34,977 nt of DNA from Methanobrevibacter thaueri (lineage in GTDB: Archaea > Methanobacteriota > Methanobacteria > Methanobacteriales > Methanobacteriaceae), in the NCBI RefSeq assembly GCF_015062915.1, contig NZ_SUTJ01000015.1:1-34977 (forward strand). The letters run 5' to 3'. The notes beneath the pieces are model-generated. The model worked only from the letters and a program-made list of their open reading frames with translations, ran no database searches and was not told the DNA's origin. Numbering within the stretch: the first letter of the stretch is position 1; every line of letters begins with the position of its first letter. Of this stretch, positions 25,664 through 33,627 are shown one piece after another. The translations under genes and the position numbers were made by a program.

Positions 25664-26785
25664 TTGAAAAGCGATAACAAACAACCAGAAATTAAGACAA
25701 CTAACCAAAAACAGCAAAAACCTGAAAATGAAAACAGGGAATATGCACAATTGGTTGTTGTAAAACCAGTAGGATACCCTTTCGATTTTAGCTTGATGGA
25801 CGATGAGATAGAAATCACAAACTCCAAATTATTTGAGGAATATGCCCGTGACCAATGGATGGGCTTGGTTGTTCGTGAAAAGTCACATCTTTTCGACCAG
25901 AAAATAATCCCCGATTTTGGTTTTGAAATCGTAACCGCAAAACCAAACAATTCAATGATTTCAGAAAGCACCAGAATCAAGATCATCACAGATGAAATCG
26001 ACAATAAAACTGAAAACAGGATTAAATCAAACATTCATCTTTCAGATGTTGTCGGTCAGGAAAATGCCAAAAGCAAGATAAAGGTCATAACAAAATATCT
26101 GGAAAACCCTCAAAGCTTCGGACCATGGGCTCCGAAAAACATTCTCTTTTACGGACTTCCAGGTACCGGTAAAACAATGCTTGTCAAAGGCCTTGCAAAC
26201 GAGCTTGAAGTTCCATTGTATCTGGTTAAGGCAACATCATTGATCGGCGAACATGTAGGTGATGCCTCATCTAAAATACATGATTTATTCAAAAAGGCAT
26301 CTGAAAATGCACCTGCAATAATTTTCATTGATGAAATCGATGCTATTGCACTTCACAGGTCATTTCAATCCTTAAGGGGAGACGTTTCAGAAATCGTGAA
26401 TTCCCTTTTAACTGAAATGGATGGAATAAGTGAAAACGAATCCGTAATAACAATCGGCGCTACAAACAATCCAACCAGCCTTGATTTGGCTGTGAGAAGC
26501 AGATTCGAAGAGGAAATTGAGTTTACACTACCTGATGAAAACGAGAGAATGACAATCCTCAAAAACAATCTGAAAACAATGCCCCTAGAGCATGACTTGG
26601 ATTTGGAAAAACTGGTTAAACTGACCAAGGGACTATCAGGCAGGGACATTAAAGAGAAAATCCTCAAGACTGCACTGCACAATGCAATATCAAATGACAG
26701 TGACATTATAACTATGCAAAACATCGATTATGCATTGCAATCAAGTAAAATTAAAAATCAAGACATAAAAGGAATGTTTGAATAA
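25664..26785 (+). CDS. AAA family ATPase with unassigned N-terminal domain
   Basis: This 373-residue single-ring AAA protein is related to the Cdc48 / proteasome-activating / FtsH group. Walker A GLPGTGKT is at 164-171, Walker B IIFIDEID at 219-226, sensor 1 GATN at 265-268, and the arginine-finger region AVRSRFEEEI at 276-285; a helical lid with GLSGRDIKEKIL follows. Residues 1-120 form a separate domain I do not recognise (YAQLVVVKPVGYPFDFSL... GLVVREKSHLF), possibly a substrate-binding module. No protease or membrane segment is attached. The start is TTG at 25664 with GGAGG 7 bases upstream. It converges on hemA with a single base between stops. Confidence 0.88.
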   Translation: MKSDNKQPEIKTTNQKQQKPENENREYAQLVVVKPVGYPFDFSLMDDEIEITNSKLFEEYARDQWMGLVVREKSHLFDQKIIPDFGFEIVTAKPNNSMISESTRIKIITDEIDNKTENRIKSNIHLSDVVGQENAKSKIKVITKYLENPQSFGPWAPKNILFYGLPGTGKTMLVKGLANELEVPLYLVKATSLIGEHVGDASSKIHDLFKKASENAPAIIFIDEIDAIALHRSFQSLRGDVSEIVNSLLTEMDGISENESVITIGATNNPTSLDLAVRSRFEEEIEFTLPDENERMTILKNNLKTMPLEHDLDLEKLVKLTKGLSGRDIKEKILKTALHNAISNDSDIITMQNIDYALQSSKIKNQDIKGMFE

Positions 26786-26786
26786 A

Positions 26787-27989
26787 CTACTTATTGAAAT
26801 TGAAAATATACTCTGCTGCTTCAAGGATATCCTGATTTTCATCCTTTGCAGCTTTTTTTAGATTTTTTGAAATGTCGTAGAATATCTTGTTGACAATAGA
26901 ATTTGTTAAATTATTCAATATTTTTGCACTACCATCTACATCAGACAACTTCACACTTGCTTTTTGAGTTTCACGTTGTCTTATCTCCTCCATAGATGCT
27001 CTTAAATTACCAAGAATATCATCAACTTCCATTATTTTAAACGATTCTTTAAGCAAAATGAACTCATCATTGATGATGTTTTCAGCCTCACCGAATTCCT
27101 TAATTCTGAGCTTGGTATTCTCATCAGCGATTTCACGCAAGTCATCAATGTTGAATGATTTGACTCCCAATTCAACCACATCATCAGATATGTCCCGAGG
27201 ATTGGCAATATCCACCATCATAACATCCTCATAATTCATATCAATTCCTAAAAGACGTTTTTTAGTGATTATTGGGTGTGGCGCACTTGTGGCACTGATT
27301 ACCAAATCGGCATTGGCAAGATACTCTTCCAAGTCACTGAACAAGATAGCCTCTCCACCTAAATCCTTAGCCAATTCAACTGCAACATAATATGTACGAT
27401 TAGCTACAAAAATAGCATTCAAATTCTTTTCAGCCAATGCTTTAGCTACCAGTTTGCCCATTTTACCTGCACCAATTACCAGAACGGACTTATCGTCAAG
27501 AGTGCCTATGTGCTTTTCAGCCAGATCGATTGCGGCTGAACCTATTGAAACCGCTCCCTTATTGATATTGGTCTTGTTTCTGACAACCTGGCCGACATGA
27601 ATGGCCTTTGTAAAAATGGCATCAAGAGACTTGCCACAGTGATGATTCTTTACAGCCTTATGCTTTGCATCCTTGACCTGACCCAGAATCTGGTCTTCAC
27701 CGACAATCATGGATTCCAAACCGGAAGTCATCCTAAGCAAGTGCATTACAGCAGACGGACCATAATCGATTATTATGCTTTGGTTCTCATGGGACAATAA
27801 CTCGTCATCCTCTGAAATGAAATCATTGTTGATGTAGTATTCCTTCCTGTTGCAGGTTGAAATCTCAATATACTCCCCTATTGAATATTTTTCCTGCAAT
27901 TCCTGGAACAAAACATCCATATCCTTGGAAATATTTTCCATTGATTGAATGTCCGCTATCTTATGGTCAACCCTTAAATTAAGTATCAC
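26787..27989 (-). CDS. hemA: Glutamyl-tRNA reductase HemA
   Basis: HemA performs the first committed step of C5 tetrapyrrole synthesis, reducing Glu-tRNA to glutamate-1-semialdehyde with NADPH. The nucleophile Cys46 lies in ISTCNRKEYY. RMTSGLESMIVGEDQILGQVKDA and GKVVRNKT-type NINKGAVSIGSAAIDLA follow, then the NADPH domain with VIGAGKMGKLVAKAL, and a C-terminal helical dimerisation domain. The 400-residue length is normal. It starts with GTG at 27989, whose bases overlap the TGA of the upstream gene (GTGA), indicating translational coupling. It is the last gene of the marker 9 - precorrin-2 dehydrogenase - hemA operon; products feed siroheme, F430 and corrinoids. Confidence 0.96.
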   Translation of the reverse strand: MILNLRVDHKIADIQSMENISKDMDVLFQELQEKYSIGEYIEISTCNRKEYYINNDFISEDDELLSHENQSIIIDYGPSAVMHLLRMTSGLESMIVGEDQILGQVKDAKHKAVKNHHCGKSLDAIFTKAIHVGQVVRNKTNINKGAVSIGSAAIDLAEKHIGTLDDKSVLVIGAGKMGKLVAKALAEKNLNAIFVANRTYYVAVELAKDLGGEAILFSDLEEYLANADLVISATSAPHPIITKKRLLGIDMNYEDVMMVDIANPRDISDDVVELGVKSFNIDDLREIADENTKLRIKEFGEAENIINDEFILLKESFKIMEVDDILGNLRASMEEIRQRETQKASVKLSDVDGSAKILNNLTNSIVNKIFYDISKNLKKAAKDENQDILEAAEYIFNFNK

Positions 27990-28606
27990 TGCAATCCCCT
28001 TATTAAATTATCAATATAATCTTTAGCCTTATCAATTTCATTGTTTCTAATCAAATCATTGATTATTTCATTTTCAAAAATGTCATAAAGACATTTTCTG
28101 CGTTCCTTTTGATCATCAATAACATCTTTCAGTTGATTTCTAGCATAATCCTGAAGCTCAATTTCCAAGATGTCATCTTCAGTGATGATAGATTGGATTT
28201 TTTTACGCAATTGTCTTGCCATCAATGGGCTTTTTCCATTTGTAAAAATAGATATTTCAATATCCCCAATGCTGAAACTTGTAGGAACGATAATGTTTCC
28301 CTCTTGAGGATAATCTGCACGATTCACCAGCTTATCGCCGGAAATCTTATAAACATAATCGCATAACTTCTCATCACCGCTTGCAATCACAACAAGGTCA
28401 CACCATTCCACCAGTTCATCAACCTCTTCAGTGGAACATAATACTGCGCCTTTTAAAAGCAATTCCTCATCCATGTTGTTTCCAGCCAATTTGACGCAGG
28501 CCCCATGGTCCAGAAATCTGTTGGCCCTTCTTGTTGCAACCTCGCCGGTGCCTAAAATAAAAACATTTAAATCAGATGTTTTTAGATAAAGAGAAGTCCA
28601 ATCCAT
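27986..28606 (-). CDS. Precorrin-2 dehydrogenase / siroheme synthase domain protein
   Basis: This 206-residue protein is of the Met8 / CysG N-terminal type, which oxidises precorrin-2 to sirohydrochlorin with NAD and may insert iron. The Rossmann motif VFILGTGEVATRRANRFLDHGA is near the N-terminus, VVIASGDEKLCDYVYKI and LVNRADYPQEGNIIVPTSFSIGDIEISIFTNGKSPLMARQLRKKI are family hallmarks. No methyltransferase domain is fused, as usual in methanogens. I start it at ATG 28606, 1 base after the marker 9 stop, since residues from here align with the fold; a longer frame overlapping marker 9 adds nothing recognisable. Sirohydrochlorin is the precursor of F430. Confidence 0.92.
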   Translation of the reverse strand: MDWTSLYLKTSDLNVFILGTGEVATRRANRFLDHGACVKLAGNNMDEELLLKGAVLCSTEEVDELVEWCDLVVIASGDEKLCDYVYKISGDKLVNRADYPQEGNIIVPTSFSIGDIEISIFTNGKSPLMARQLRKKIQSIITEDDILEIELQDYARNQLKDVIDDQKERRKCLYDIFENEIINDLIRNNEIDKAKDYIDNLIRGLQ

Positions 28607-28607
28607 T

Positions 28608-29090
28608 TTAATCAGCATTCTCAAGAGTCTTTGCATGTAAAACTTTTACAGCAGCTCTTAAATCATTATTGCATTCAGTCAATACATTCATAGCTTCAAG
28701 CTTTGTTACGTTGAATGTTTCAGCCAGTGCTTCAGCCCTTTCATCAGGGTCCGGTTTCTGTACACCAACCAATCTTTCAGATAATTCTTTTTTTAAGTCT
28801 AAGTATTCATCATGACTCATTCCCATATTATTTAAAGTCATGTCTCTTAATGGGCAAGGTTTAGATGGCTTGCAACACCATATGAGGGATCCAAAACATG
28901 TTCCCGCTCCTTCACCTAATCTAGTTTCTTTTCCGAATTGAATTTTAATATTGATATATTCTTGTGGAGTTAAATTAACTTCCTGTAGTGCATTTAAAAC
29001 TGGGCATGGTTTTACTGGAGGACAACAAAAAGCAAGTCCTCTAACATCTCCCCCTCTACAAATGTGAGATGGTGCGTCTTCCCAAGTCAT
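28608..29090 (-). CDS. Methanogenesis marker protein 9 with UBA-like tail
   Basis: This 160-residue protein belongs to a family found only in methanogens. Eight cysteines (11, 22, 23, 29, 65, 72, 73, 79) span 69 residues and include the duplicated motif FCCPPVKPC and WCCKPSKPC, the family signature; they suggest metal or Fe-S binding. Residues 117-157 ([36 protein letters not shown]) look like a UBA-type three-helix domain. GGAGG lies 6 bases before the ATG. It leads the operon with precorrin-2 dehydrogenase and hemA, tying it to tetrapyrrole metabolism. In some methanogens this domain is fused to a NifR3-like TIM barrel; here that protein is encoded separately about 3 kb away. Confidence 0.88.
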   Translation of the reverse strand: MTWEDAPSHICRGGDVRGLAFCCPPVKPCPVLNALQEVNLTPQEYINIKIQFGKETRLGEGAGTCFGSLIWCCKPSKPCPLRDMTLNNMGMSHDEYLDLKKELSERLVGVQKPDPDERAEALAETFNVTKLEAMNVLTECNNDLRAAVKVLHAKTLENAD

Positions 29091-29243
29091 GATAAACCTC
29101 CAAAATAATTTTCATTTCTCTTTAATATAAAATAATATATTAATATAATTTATTTTAACTCTGAATATATAATCTTTTTTGTAGAAAACCTTATAAACTT
29201 CAAATTCATTAATTAAGAAAAGAAAAAAATATGGAGGTTAGAG
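29091..29243. promoter_or_regulatory. Divergent promoter region, marker 9 / duplicated membrane protein
   Basis: A plus-strand TATA-like CCTTATAAAC lies near 29189-29198, about 47 bases before the ATG, with GGAGG at 29232-29236. The minus strand has GGAGG close to the marker 9 ATG and several ATAATATATTAATAT-type TATA candidates at 29125-29150. Confidence 0.45.
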
Positions 29244-29702
29244 ATGAGACTTTGGAACCCTGCCGCTTTTTTCATAAGCTTGATGATGAGTATGATAATG
29301 GCAATAATCTTCGGAATGTTCGTATCATACCTTTTAAACATTCCTGGACTTACATGGGATTTATGCCTGATTCTATGGCCTGTTAGATGGGTAACAGCAT
29401 ACTTATTGATAAATATTGTTATTTATCCAATAGGATTCGGATTGGCAGAATTGGTATTTCACTTTAACCCTGACCGTGACGGGATATGGCTTTGGAATCC
29501 TGCCGCATTTTTCATAAGCTTAATGATGAGCTTTATCATGGCCGTGATATTCGGTCTTCCAATGGGAATGTCCACAGAGATGCTCTTCTACTTATGGCCG
29601 GTTAGATGGGTAACAGCTTACCTGTTAATAAACATCGTAATTTACCCAATCGGTTTCGGACTTGCCAAAAGAGTATTTGGATTTGACCCAATGGCACAAT
29701 AA
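29244..29702 (+). CDS. Tandem-duplicated DUF2798-like membrane protein
   Basis: The 152 residues consist of two nearly identical halves. Each has LWNPAAFFISLMMS(M/F)IMA(I/V)IFG, a short variable loop, then LWPVRWVTAYLLINIVIYPIGFGLA. Each half gives two membrane helices, so four in all, with both ends on the same side. The W-x-x-x-W and conserved Pro in the second helix resemble the DUF2798 family, whose function is unknown and whose members usually have one such unit. ATG 29244 is preceded by GGAGG with 6 bases between. It is monocistronic or co-expressed with the YgjP-like gene 35 bases on, but a terminator hairpin lies between. Confidence 0.72.
   Translation: MRLWNPAAFFISLMMSMIMAIIFGMFVSYLLNIPGLTWDLCLILWPVRWVTAYLLINIVIYPIGFGLAELVFHFNPDRDGIWLWNPAAFFISLMMSFIMAVIFGLPMGMSTEMLFYLWPVRWVTAYLLINIVIYPIGFGLAKRVFGFDPMAQ
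29250..29450 (+). repeat. Intragenic duplication, copy 1
   Basis: First unit of the duplicated membrane-protein gene, with stretches such as ctttggaaccctgccgc and gttagatgggtaacagc. It differs from copy 2 mostly at third codon positions, plus about seven extra codons in the central loop. Confidence 0.7.
29490..29670 (+). repeat. Intragenic duplication, copy 2
   Basis: Second unit, beginning ctttggaatcctgccgc, 240 bases after the first; after the shorter loop the offset becomes 219 bases at gttagatgggtaacagc. The protein match is much closer than the DNA match, which indicates selection on the sequence after duplication. Confidence 0.7.
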
Positions 29703-29735
29703 TAAGGTTTTTAAACCTTATTTACTTATTTTTAT
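29701..29735 (+). terminator. Terminator after duplicated membrane protein
   Basis: A perfect 10-bp inverted repeat (AATAAGGTTT 29701-29710, AAACCTTATT 29713-29722) starts inside tandem TAA stop codons and is followed by T-rich sequence up to the next ATG at 29738. Confidence 0.6.
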
Positions 29736-29737
29736 AT

Positions 29738-30424
29738 ATGGCAAAGGAAATTATTTCAATCGAGGATATTGCCATCACACTATATCGCAAGAACATTAAA
29801 AACATGTATCTTCGAATTGTACCTCCAAATGGCGAAGTAAAGGTTTCTGCACCCCTTTTTGTATCTGATAATGACATTGCAGAGTTCATCAAATCCCGTA
29901 GGGAATGGATTTTGGAAAAGCAGAAACTTATTTTGGAAAACAAGATAAAAGCACCATTGAAATACGTCAACGGTGAAAAACACTACATTTGGGGAAAAGA
30001 GTACACTTTGCAATTGATAAAAAACAACATCAAAAATGTGTTGATTGATGATGAAAAGTCAATAATTTACCTACCCGTTCCTAAAAGAAGCACAATAGAT
30101 AAAAGAAAAAGTATTCTAGATGAATATTATCGTGAGGAATTGAAAAAGGCAATACCTGCAGTTCTTGATAAATGCACAAAGATTGTCGGAAGAACACCCG
30201 TAAGCGTGACTGTCCGCAAAATGAAGAACTGGGGAAACTGCAAACAGGACGGCAGAATAACACTTAACCTGAACCTGGCAAAAAAAGATCCGATTTGTCT
30301 TGAATATGTGATGATACATGAATTATGTCATCTGATTGAATTCAATCATGGAAAAAGATTTAAAAAGTTAATGGACGAGTTCTGTCCAAATTGGAAAAAA
30401 ATAAAAAAAGTATTAAATGAATAA
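29738..30424 (+). CDS. YgjP-like / SprT-type metallopeptidase (DUF45)
   Basis: This 228-residue predicted zinc-dependent hydrolase has the gluzincin-like motif HELCH (194-198) with third ligand His204 in EFNHGKRF, and a closing LMDEFCPNWKK. Upstream, RKNIKNMYLRIVPPNGEVKVSAPLF, the KMKNWGNCKQDGRITLNLNLAKKDP segment and LEYVMIHELCHLIE match the YgjP family, often encoded near restriction or repair genes, though not here. The substrate is unknown. The ATG at 29738 follows the hairpin closely and has no good ribosome site, so translation may be leaderless or weak. It converges on atwA and shares a stop-spanning palindrome. Confidence 0.85.
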   Translation: MAKEIISIEDIAITLYRKNIKNMYLRIVPPNGEVKVSAPLFVSDNDIAEFIKSRREWILEKQKLILENKIKAPLKYVNGEKHYIWGKEYTLQLIKNNIKNVLIDDEKSIIYLPVPKRSTIDKRKSILDEYYREELKKAIPAVLDKCTKIVGRTPVSVTVRKMKNWGNCKQDGRITLNLNLAKKDPICLEYVMIHELCHLIEFNHGKRFKKLMDEFCPNWKKIKKVLNE

Positions 30425-30440
30425 GAGTTTTATCTCTTAT
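30421..30440. terminator. Shared palindrome at YgjP-like / atwA stops
   Basis: ATAAGAG (30421-30427) and CTCTTAT (30434-30440) with a T-rich loop cover both the TAA of the YgjP-like gene (30422-30424) and the TAA of minus-strand atwA (30430-30432). There is no long T-run on either side, so termination strength is uncertain. Confidence 0.45.
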
Positions 30441-32031
30441 CCTTAAGCATGTCTTCTTTTTCATCAGGAGTTAATTGTTCTACAATATCCTCCGGAGTAC
30501 CTATATCAAGGAGTTTACCTCCTCTCATTAAAGCAGCCCTGTCACATACATCTAAAACAAAGTCCATATCGTGAGAAATGATAATGAATGTTTGTTCTAA
30601 TTCTGTACGAGCTTTCAATATTGAATCGGTAACAATAACTCTGGTTACAGGGTCCATAGTACCTGTTGGCTCGTCTAAAACAATGAGTTTAGGCTCTTTA
30701 ATCAATACTTGTGCAAGAGCCACCCTGTGTCTTTCCCCTACACTTAATTGGTCAGGGTATTTGTCCAGGATGTTCACTGCAACATCATCAGTGAAACCAA
30801 CAGTGGTTAAAGCATGAATAGCCTTGATTTTACCGAATTCAGCAGGCAAGTTTAAACTGATTGCATCGGTAAGGTTTCCTAAGATTGTCCTGTGAGGATA
30901 TAATGAGTATTCTTGATGTAATAATCCGATGTAAGGCATGATACGTCCACGGTTGAGAGGACCAACTTTTGTCATGTCAATCCATTCGTCACCAAGCTTG
31001 ATTTCAATTTCACCACTACTTGGATCAGTCAATCCCATAAGCATTCTGGTAGTGGTTGTCTTACCTGAACCGCTTAAACCGACAATACCGAATATTTCTT
31101 CCTTATTAATAGTTAAACTGATTCCGTCAACCGCTTTAACTACACCACGTTCAATGGAGTAGTAATGTTTTTTAACATCTTTTAAAACTACTTCAGGTTC
31201 ACCGAATTCAGGAATTTCAGGTTTTTCTGGAACTGGAACGGTTTCCATGAAATGGTCAACAACAACTTGAGGTTCTCCCTCTTCCTTGATTTCACCGCCT
31301 TCAAGCCAGATTACATTGTCAGCAAGTTCAGTCATTACTTCAGGCCAGTGAGAAGTAATTACCATGGTGATTCCTTCATCTTTTACACCCTCTTTTAAGG
31401 TATTGTGAAGTTTTACAGCAGTTTGTGGGTCTAATGTACCGGTTGGTTCGTCTGCTAAAAATGTCATTGGGTTTTTAGCCAATTGCCTTGCAAGAACTAC
31501 CCTTTGCTTTTCTCCCCCACTCAAATCACGAGCGATGTGGGTAATCCTGTGGTTCATTTGAACCATTTCTAATAATTCTAAAGCAGCATATAAATTTTCT
31601 TCGTATTCTCTGCCTTCAGGCATTGCCCTCATAACATTTTCAATAACAGTTTCTTCATCATATAACGCGAAGTTACGTTGTAACATAATGGAAATTCTTC
31701 TTTTAATACTTGCGAAGAGTTTTCTTTCGCAATTGAAGAAATCAACTTCTTTTGCTTCATATGTTCCGCCGCAGCTGCATTTTTCACCTACATGAGATGG
31801 TGATTCTACAGCCAAACAGTCAGGACAAACAGCAAGATTCATTATAATATTACCTTCATTAGGTTTATAATCTAATGTTCCTCTCAGCATGTTGATTAAA
31901 ACAGATTTTCCACTTCCACTACGTCCTAATATTCCTAAAGTCTCTCCTTCATTAATCTTTAAATTGATATCTTTAAGAACATCAACACCGTCGAAGGTTT
32001 TTGTAATATTCTTAAGAGTTATAAAATCCAT
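30430..32031 (-). CDS. atwA: Methyl-coenzyme M reductase activation component A2
   Basis: This soluble twin-ABC ATPase is needed with ATP to reduce F430 nickel to Ni(I) and activate methyl-CoM reductase. In the 533 residues, ABC domain 1 has Walker A GRSGSGKS (36-43), signature LSGGEKQRV and Walker [12 protein letters not shown]. Between Walker A and the signature sits a zinc-finger-like insertion (Cys69, Cys72, Cys85, Cys87) characteristic of A2. Domain 2 has [20 protein letters not shown] and [11 protein letters not shown]. No membrane segment is present. AGGTGAT precedes the ATG. It is a single gene between two operons of cofactor genes, with a promoter in the 73-base spacer upstream. Confidence 0.95.
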   Translation of the reverse strand: MDFITLKNITKTFDGVDVLKDINLKINEGETLGILGRSGSGKSVLINMLRGTLDYKPNEGNIIMNLAVCPDCLAVESPSHVGEKCSCGGTYEAKEVDFFNCERKLFASIKRRISIMLQRNFALYDEETVIENVMRAMPEGREYEENLYAALELLEMVQMNHRITHIARDLSGGEKQRVVLARQLAKNPMTFLADEPTGTLDPQTAVKLHNTLKEGVKDEGITMVITSHWPEVMTELADNVIWLEGGEIKEEGEPQVVVDHFMETVPVPEKPEIPEFGEPEVVLKDVKKHYYSIERGVVKAVDGISLTINKEEIFGIVGLSGSGKTTTTRMLMGLTDPSSGEIEIKLGDEWIDMTKVGPLNRGRIMPYIGLLHQEYSLYPHRTILGNLTDAISLNLPAEFGKIKAIHALTTVGFTDDVAVNILDKYPDQLSVGERHRVALAQVLIKEPKLIVLDEPTGTMDPVTRVIVTDSILKARTELEQTFIIISHDMDFVLDVCDRAALMRGGKLLDIGTPEDIVEQLTPDEKEDMLKDKR

Positions 32032-32104
32032 GAAATCACCTATTAAAATAATCTTTATTTAAAACTATTAATAAGATTTACTAATAACAATTGTTTTAAA
32101 TATT
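32032..32104 (-). promoter_or_regulatory. atwA promoter region
   Basis: The 73-base spacer has a minus-strand TATA-like TTTTAAATAAAG at about 32052-32063 and AGGTGAT just before the atwA ATG. The preceding NifR3-like gene points the same way, so read-through is possible. Confidence 0.4.
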
Positions 32105-32836
32105 TTAAAAATCAGCAATGTTAAAATCTAATTTTCCAGAAATAATTGAGCGAGCTATTGAAAATCCGTCAACTCCTGTATTAACCATTTTTTCAAGATT
32201 CACCTGGGAGTTCACTGAATTATTTCCAATAACCTTAATGTCAACATTATTACAGATTTCTGTTAAAAGTTCCCAATCAGCTTCAAAAACGCCTTTCTTC
32301 ATGGCATCAATATGCAAGTAATCAGCACCAGCATCCTCTATCACTCCTGCAACTTCAAGAGTGTCGACCCCTTCCACATTGGCACGGATCTTAACAGACA
32401 CTTCGCTTTTCACATTTTCAACAACCTGTGATATGAAATCGGCCAAATCATCTCGATTAAGCATTTCCTGACCACAGCCAATTGCTACAATTTCTTCTTG
32501 ACGACAATGACAATTAATTTCAACAATATCTAGATTTTCAATATTCCCAACTTCTATAATCGGCTGAGGGGTTGTTGAACGCACATTTGCAGAAACCTTA
32601 ACATCATTGTGAACTTCTTTAACAGAGTTTACTTCATTTTCAATGTGTGTAAAAATATCATCCAGGGGGAAAACAAATTCTTTTCTTCCCCTTTCGACAA
32701 TCTTTTCACTTGCTTGAATTGTTGGTTCATCCAAGCTGTATCCGCCTAAAGTAGCTACATTAAAACCTTGTGAAATGACATTGTTTAAAAATTCAGCATC
32801 AGTTATCCCAGCCATTGGGGCAACTACTTTAAACAT
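32105..32836 (-). CDS. NifR3/Dus-like TIM-barrel protein of methanogens
   Basis: This 243-residue TIM barrel resembles dihydrouridine synthases: VAPMAGITDAEF (5-16) matches the Dus N-terminal FMN site, SVKIRANVEGVD and GADYLHIDAMKKG follow, and GFSIARSIISG resembles the phosphate-binding end. In place of the Dus catalytic NxGCP motif it has INCHCRQ (Cys109, Cys111) and IGCGQ (Cys121), and it lacks the C-terminal tRNA-binding domain, so tRNA reduction is doubtful. It is the MJ0144-type protein next to GTP cyclohydrolase III, an order also seen in Methanocaldococcus. Its ribosome site GAGG overlaps the TGA of that gene. In other methanogens this barrel is fused to marker 9. Confidence 0.8.
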   Translation of the reverse strand: MFKVVAPMAGITDAEFLNNVISQGFNVATLGGYSLDEPTIQASEKIVERGRKEFVFPLDDIFTHIENEVNSVKEVHNDVKVSANVRSTTPQPIIEVGNIENLDIVEINCHCRQEEIVAIGCGQEMLNRDDLADFISQVVENVKSEVSVKIRANVEGVDTLEVAGVIEDAGADYLHIDAMKKGVFEADWELLTEICNNVDIKVIGNNSVNSQVNLEKMVNTGVDGFSIARSIISGKLDFNIADF

Positions 32837-32845
32837 ATGATTTCC

Positions 32846-33607
32846 TCAGTATTCCTTTTCAATGACCCAAGTCCACATTTCATTGTTGTGAGCACGGATT
32901 TCTTCAAGGCCAATATCAGCCATGTAAGCAGCATCTTCAGCATTTTTGCCTCTACCGATACCTGCTTTAAGCTTGATACCAATTTCCTCATCGATTTCAA
33001 CCATAATCTCTTCAATTTCCTTTTCGGTTAATCCGTTACATGGTGACATGAAATTGTCCCCACCGATGAAGAATAATAATGCTCCTTTCTTGATTAATTT
33101 GGTCATGAGGTAATGTTGAGCCTTGTTGACCATGAAACTTGTGTCAAAAGCGGATTCAATATCAGTTAATGTTTCAGTTACACTGTTAATGTCAATGTGA
33201 GCTGCCTGAACGAAACTGTCTTCTTCAGAAACTAAGCTGTCAATAGCTAATATTTCTTTTCTTTCTCCTGATTGAGCACTTCCTGCTTTTTGAAGTGCAA
33301 TTGTTGCTAATTTTTGAGCTTCATGAGGAGTTTCAGCAGCACCGACACCCATACTTACGGTGATTGGGTATCTGTTTCTAATTGATCTTTGAATTCTTAA
33401 ATGGTCCTCTTCATCAAGACCGTTTGAGATAGCCAATAAATTATCAAATCTGGTAAAGAAAACAAGCCCCTTCTTATTACCAAAATGATTATTTAAATCA
33501 GCAAATAGATTTGCTTGAAGCATTTGTAAATCGGATTCAGTTCTTGGTCTTGGAGTGACAGTCCATGGACCATAGTTGTCAATTTGTATTAATGTCATTT
33601 GTATCAT
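32846..33607 (-). CDS. GTP cyclohydrolase III
   Basis: This archaeal enzyme converts GTP to 2-amino-5-formylamino-6-ribosylamino-4-pyrimidinone 5'-phosphate, the first step to riboflavin and the F420 deazaflavin chromophore. The 253-residue protein has the duplicated ferredoxin-like halves: [71 protein letters not shown], and in the second half [19 protein letters not shown] and [20 protein letters not shown] keep ATG 33607 because GAGGAG lies 8 bases upstream; an ATG 9 bases inside is the alternative. It follows cofD by 20 bases in the same operon. Confidence 0.93.
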   Translation of the reverse strand: MIQMTLIQIDNYGPWTVTPRPRTESDLQMLQANLFADLNNHFGNKKGLVFFTRFDNLLAISNGLDEEDHLRIQRSIRNRYPITVSMGVGAAETPHEAQKLATIALQKAGSAQSGERKEILAIDSLVSEEDSFVQAAHIDINSVTETLTDIESAFDTSFMVNKAQHYLMTKLIKKGALLFFIGGDNFMSPCNGLTEKEIEEIMVEIDEEIGIKLKAGIGRGKNAEDAAYMADIGLEEIRAHNNEMWTWVIEKEY

Positions 33608-33627
33608 ATGATATTCTCCTCTTTCCG

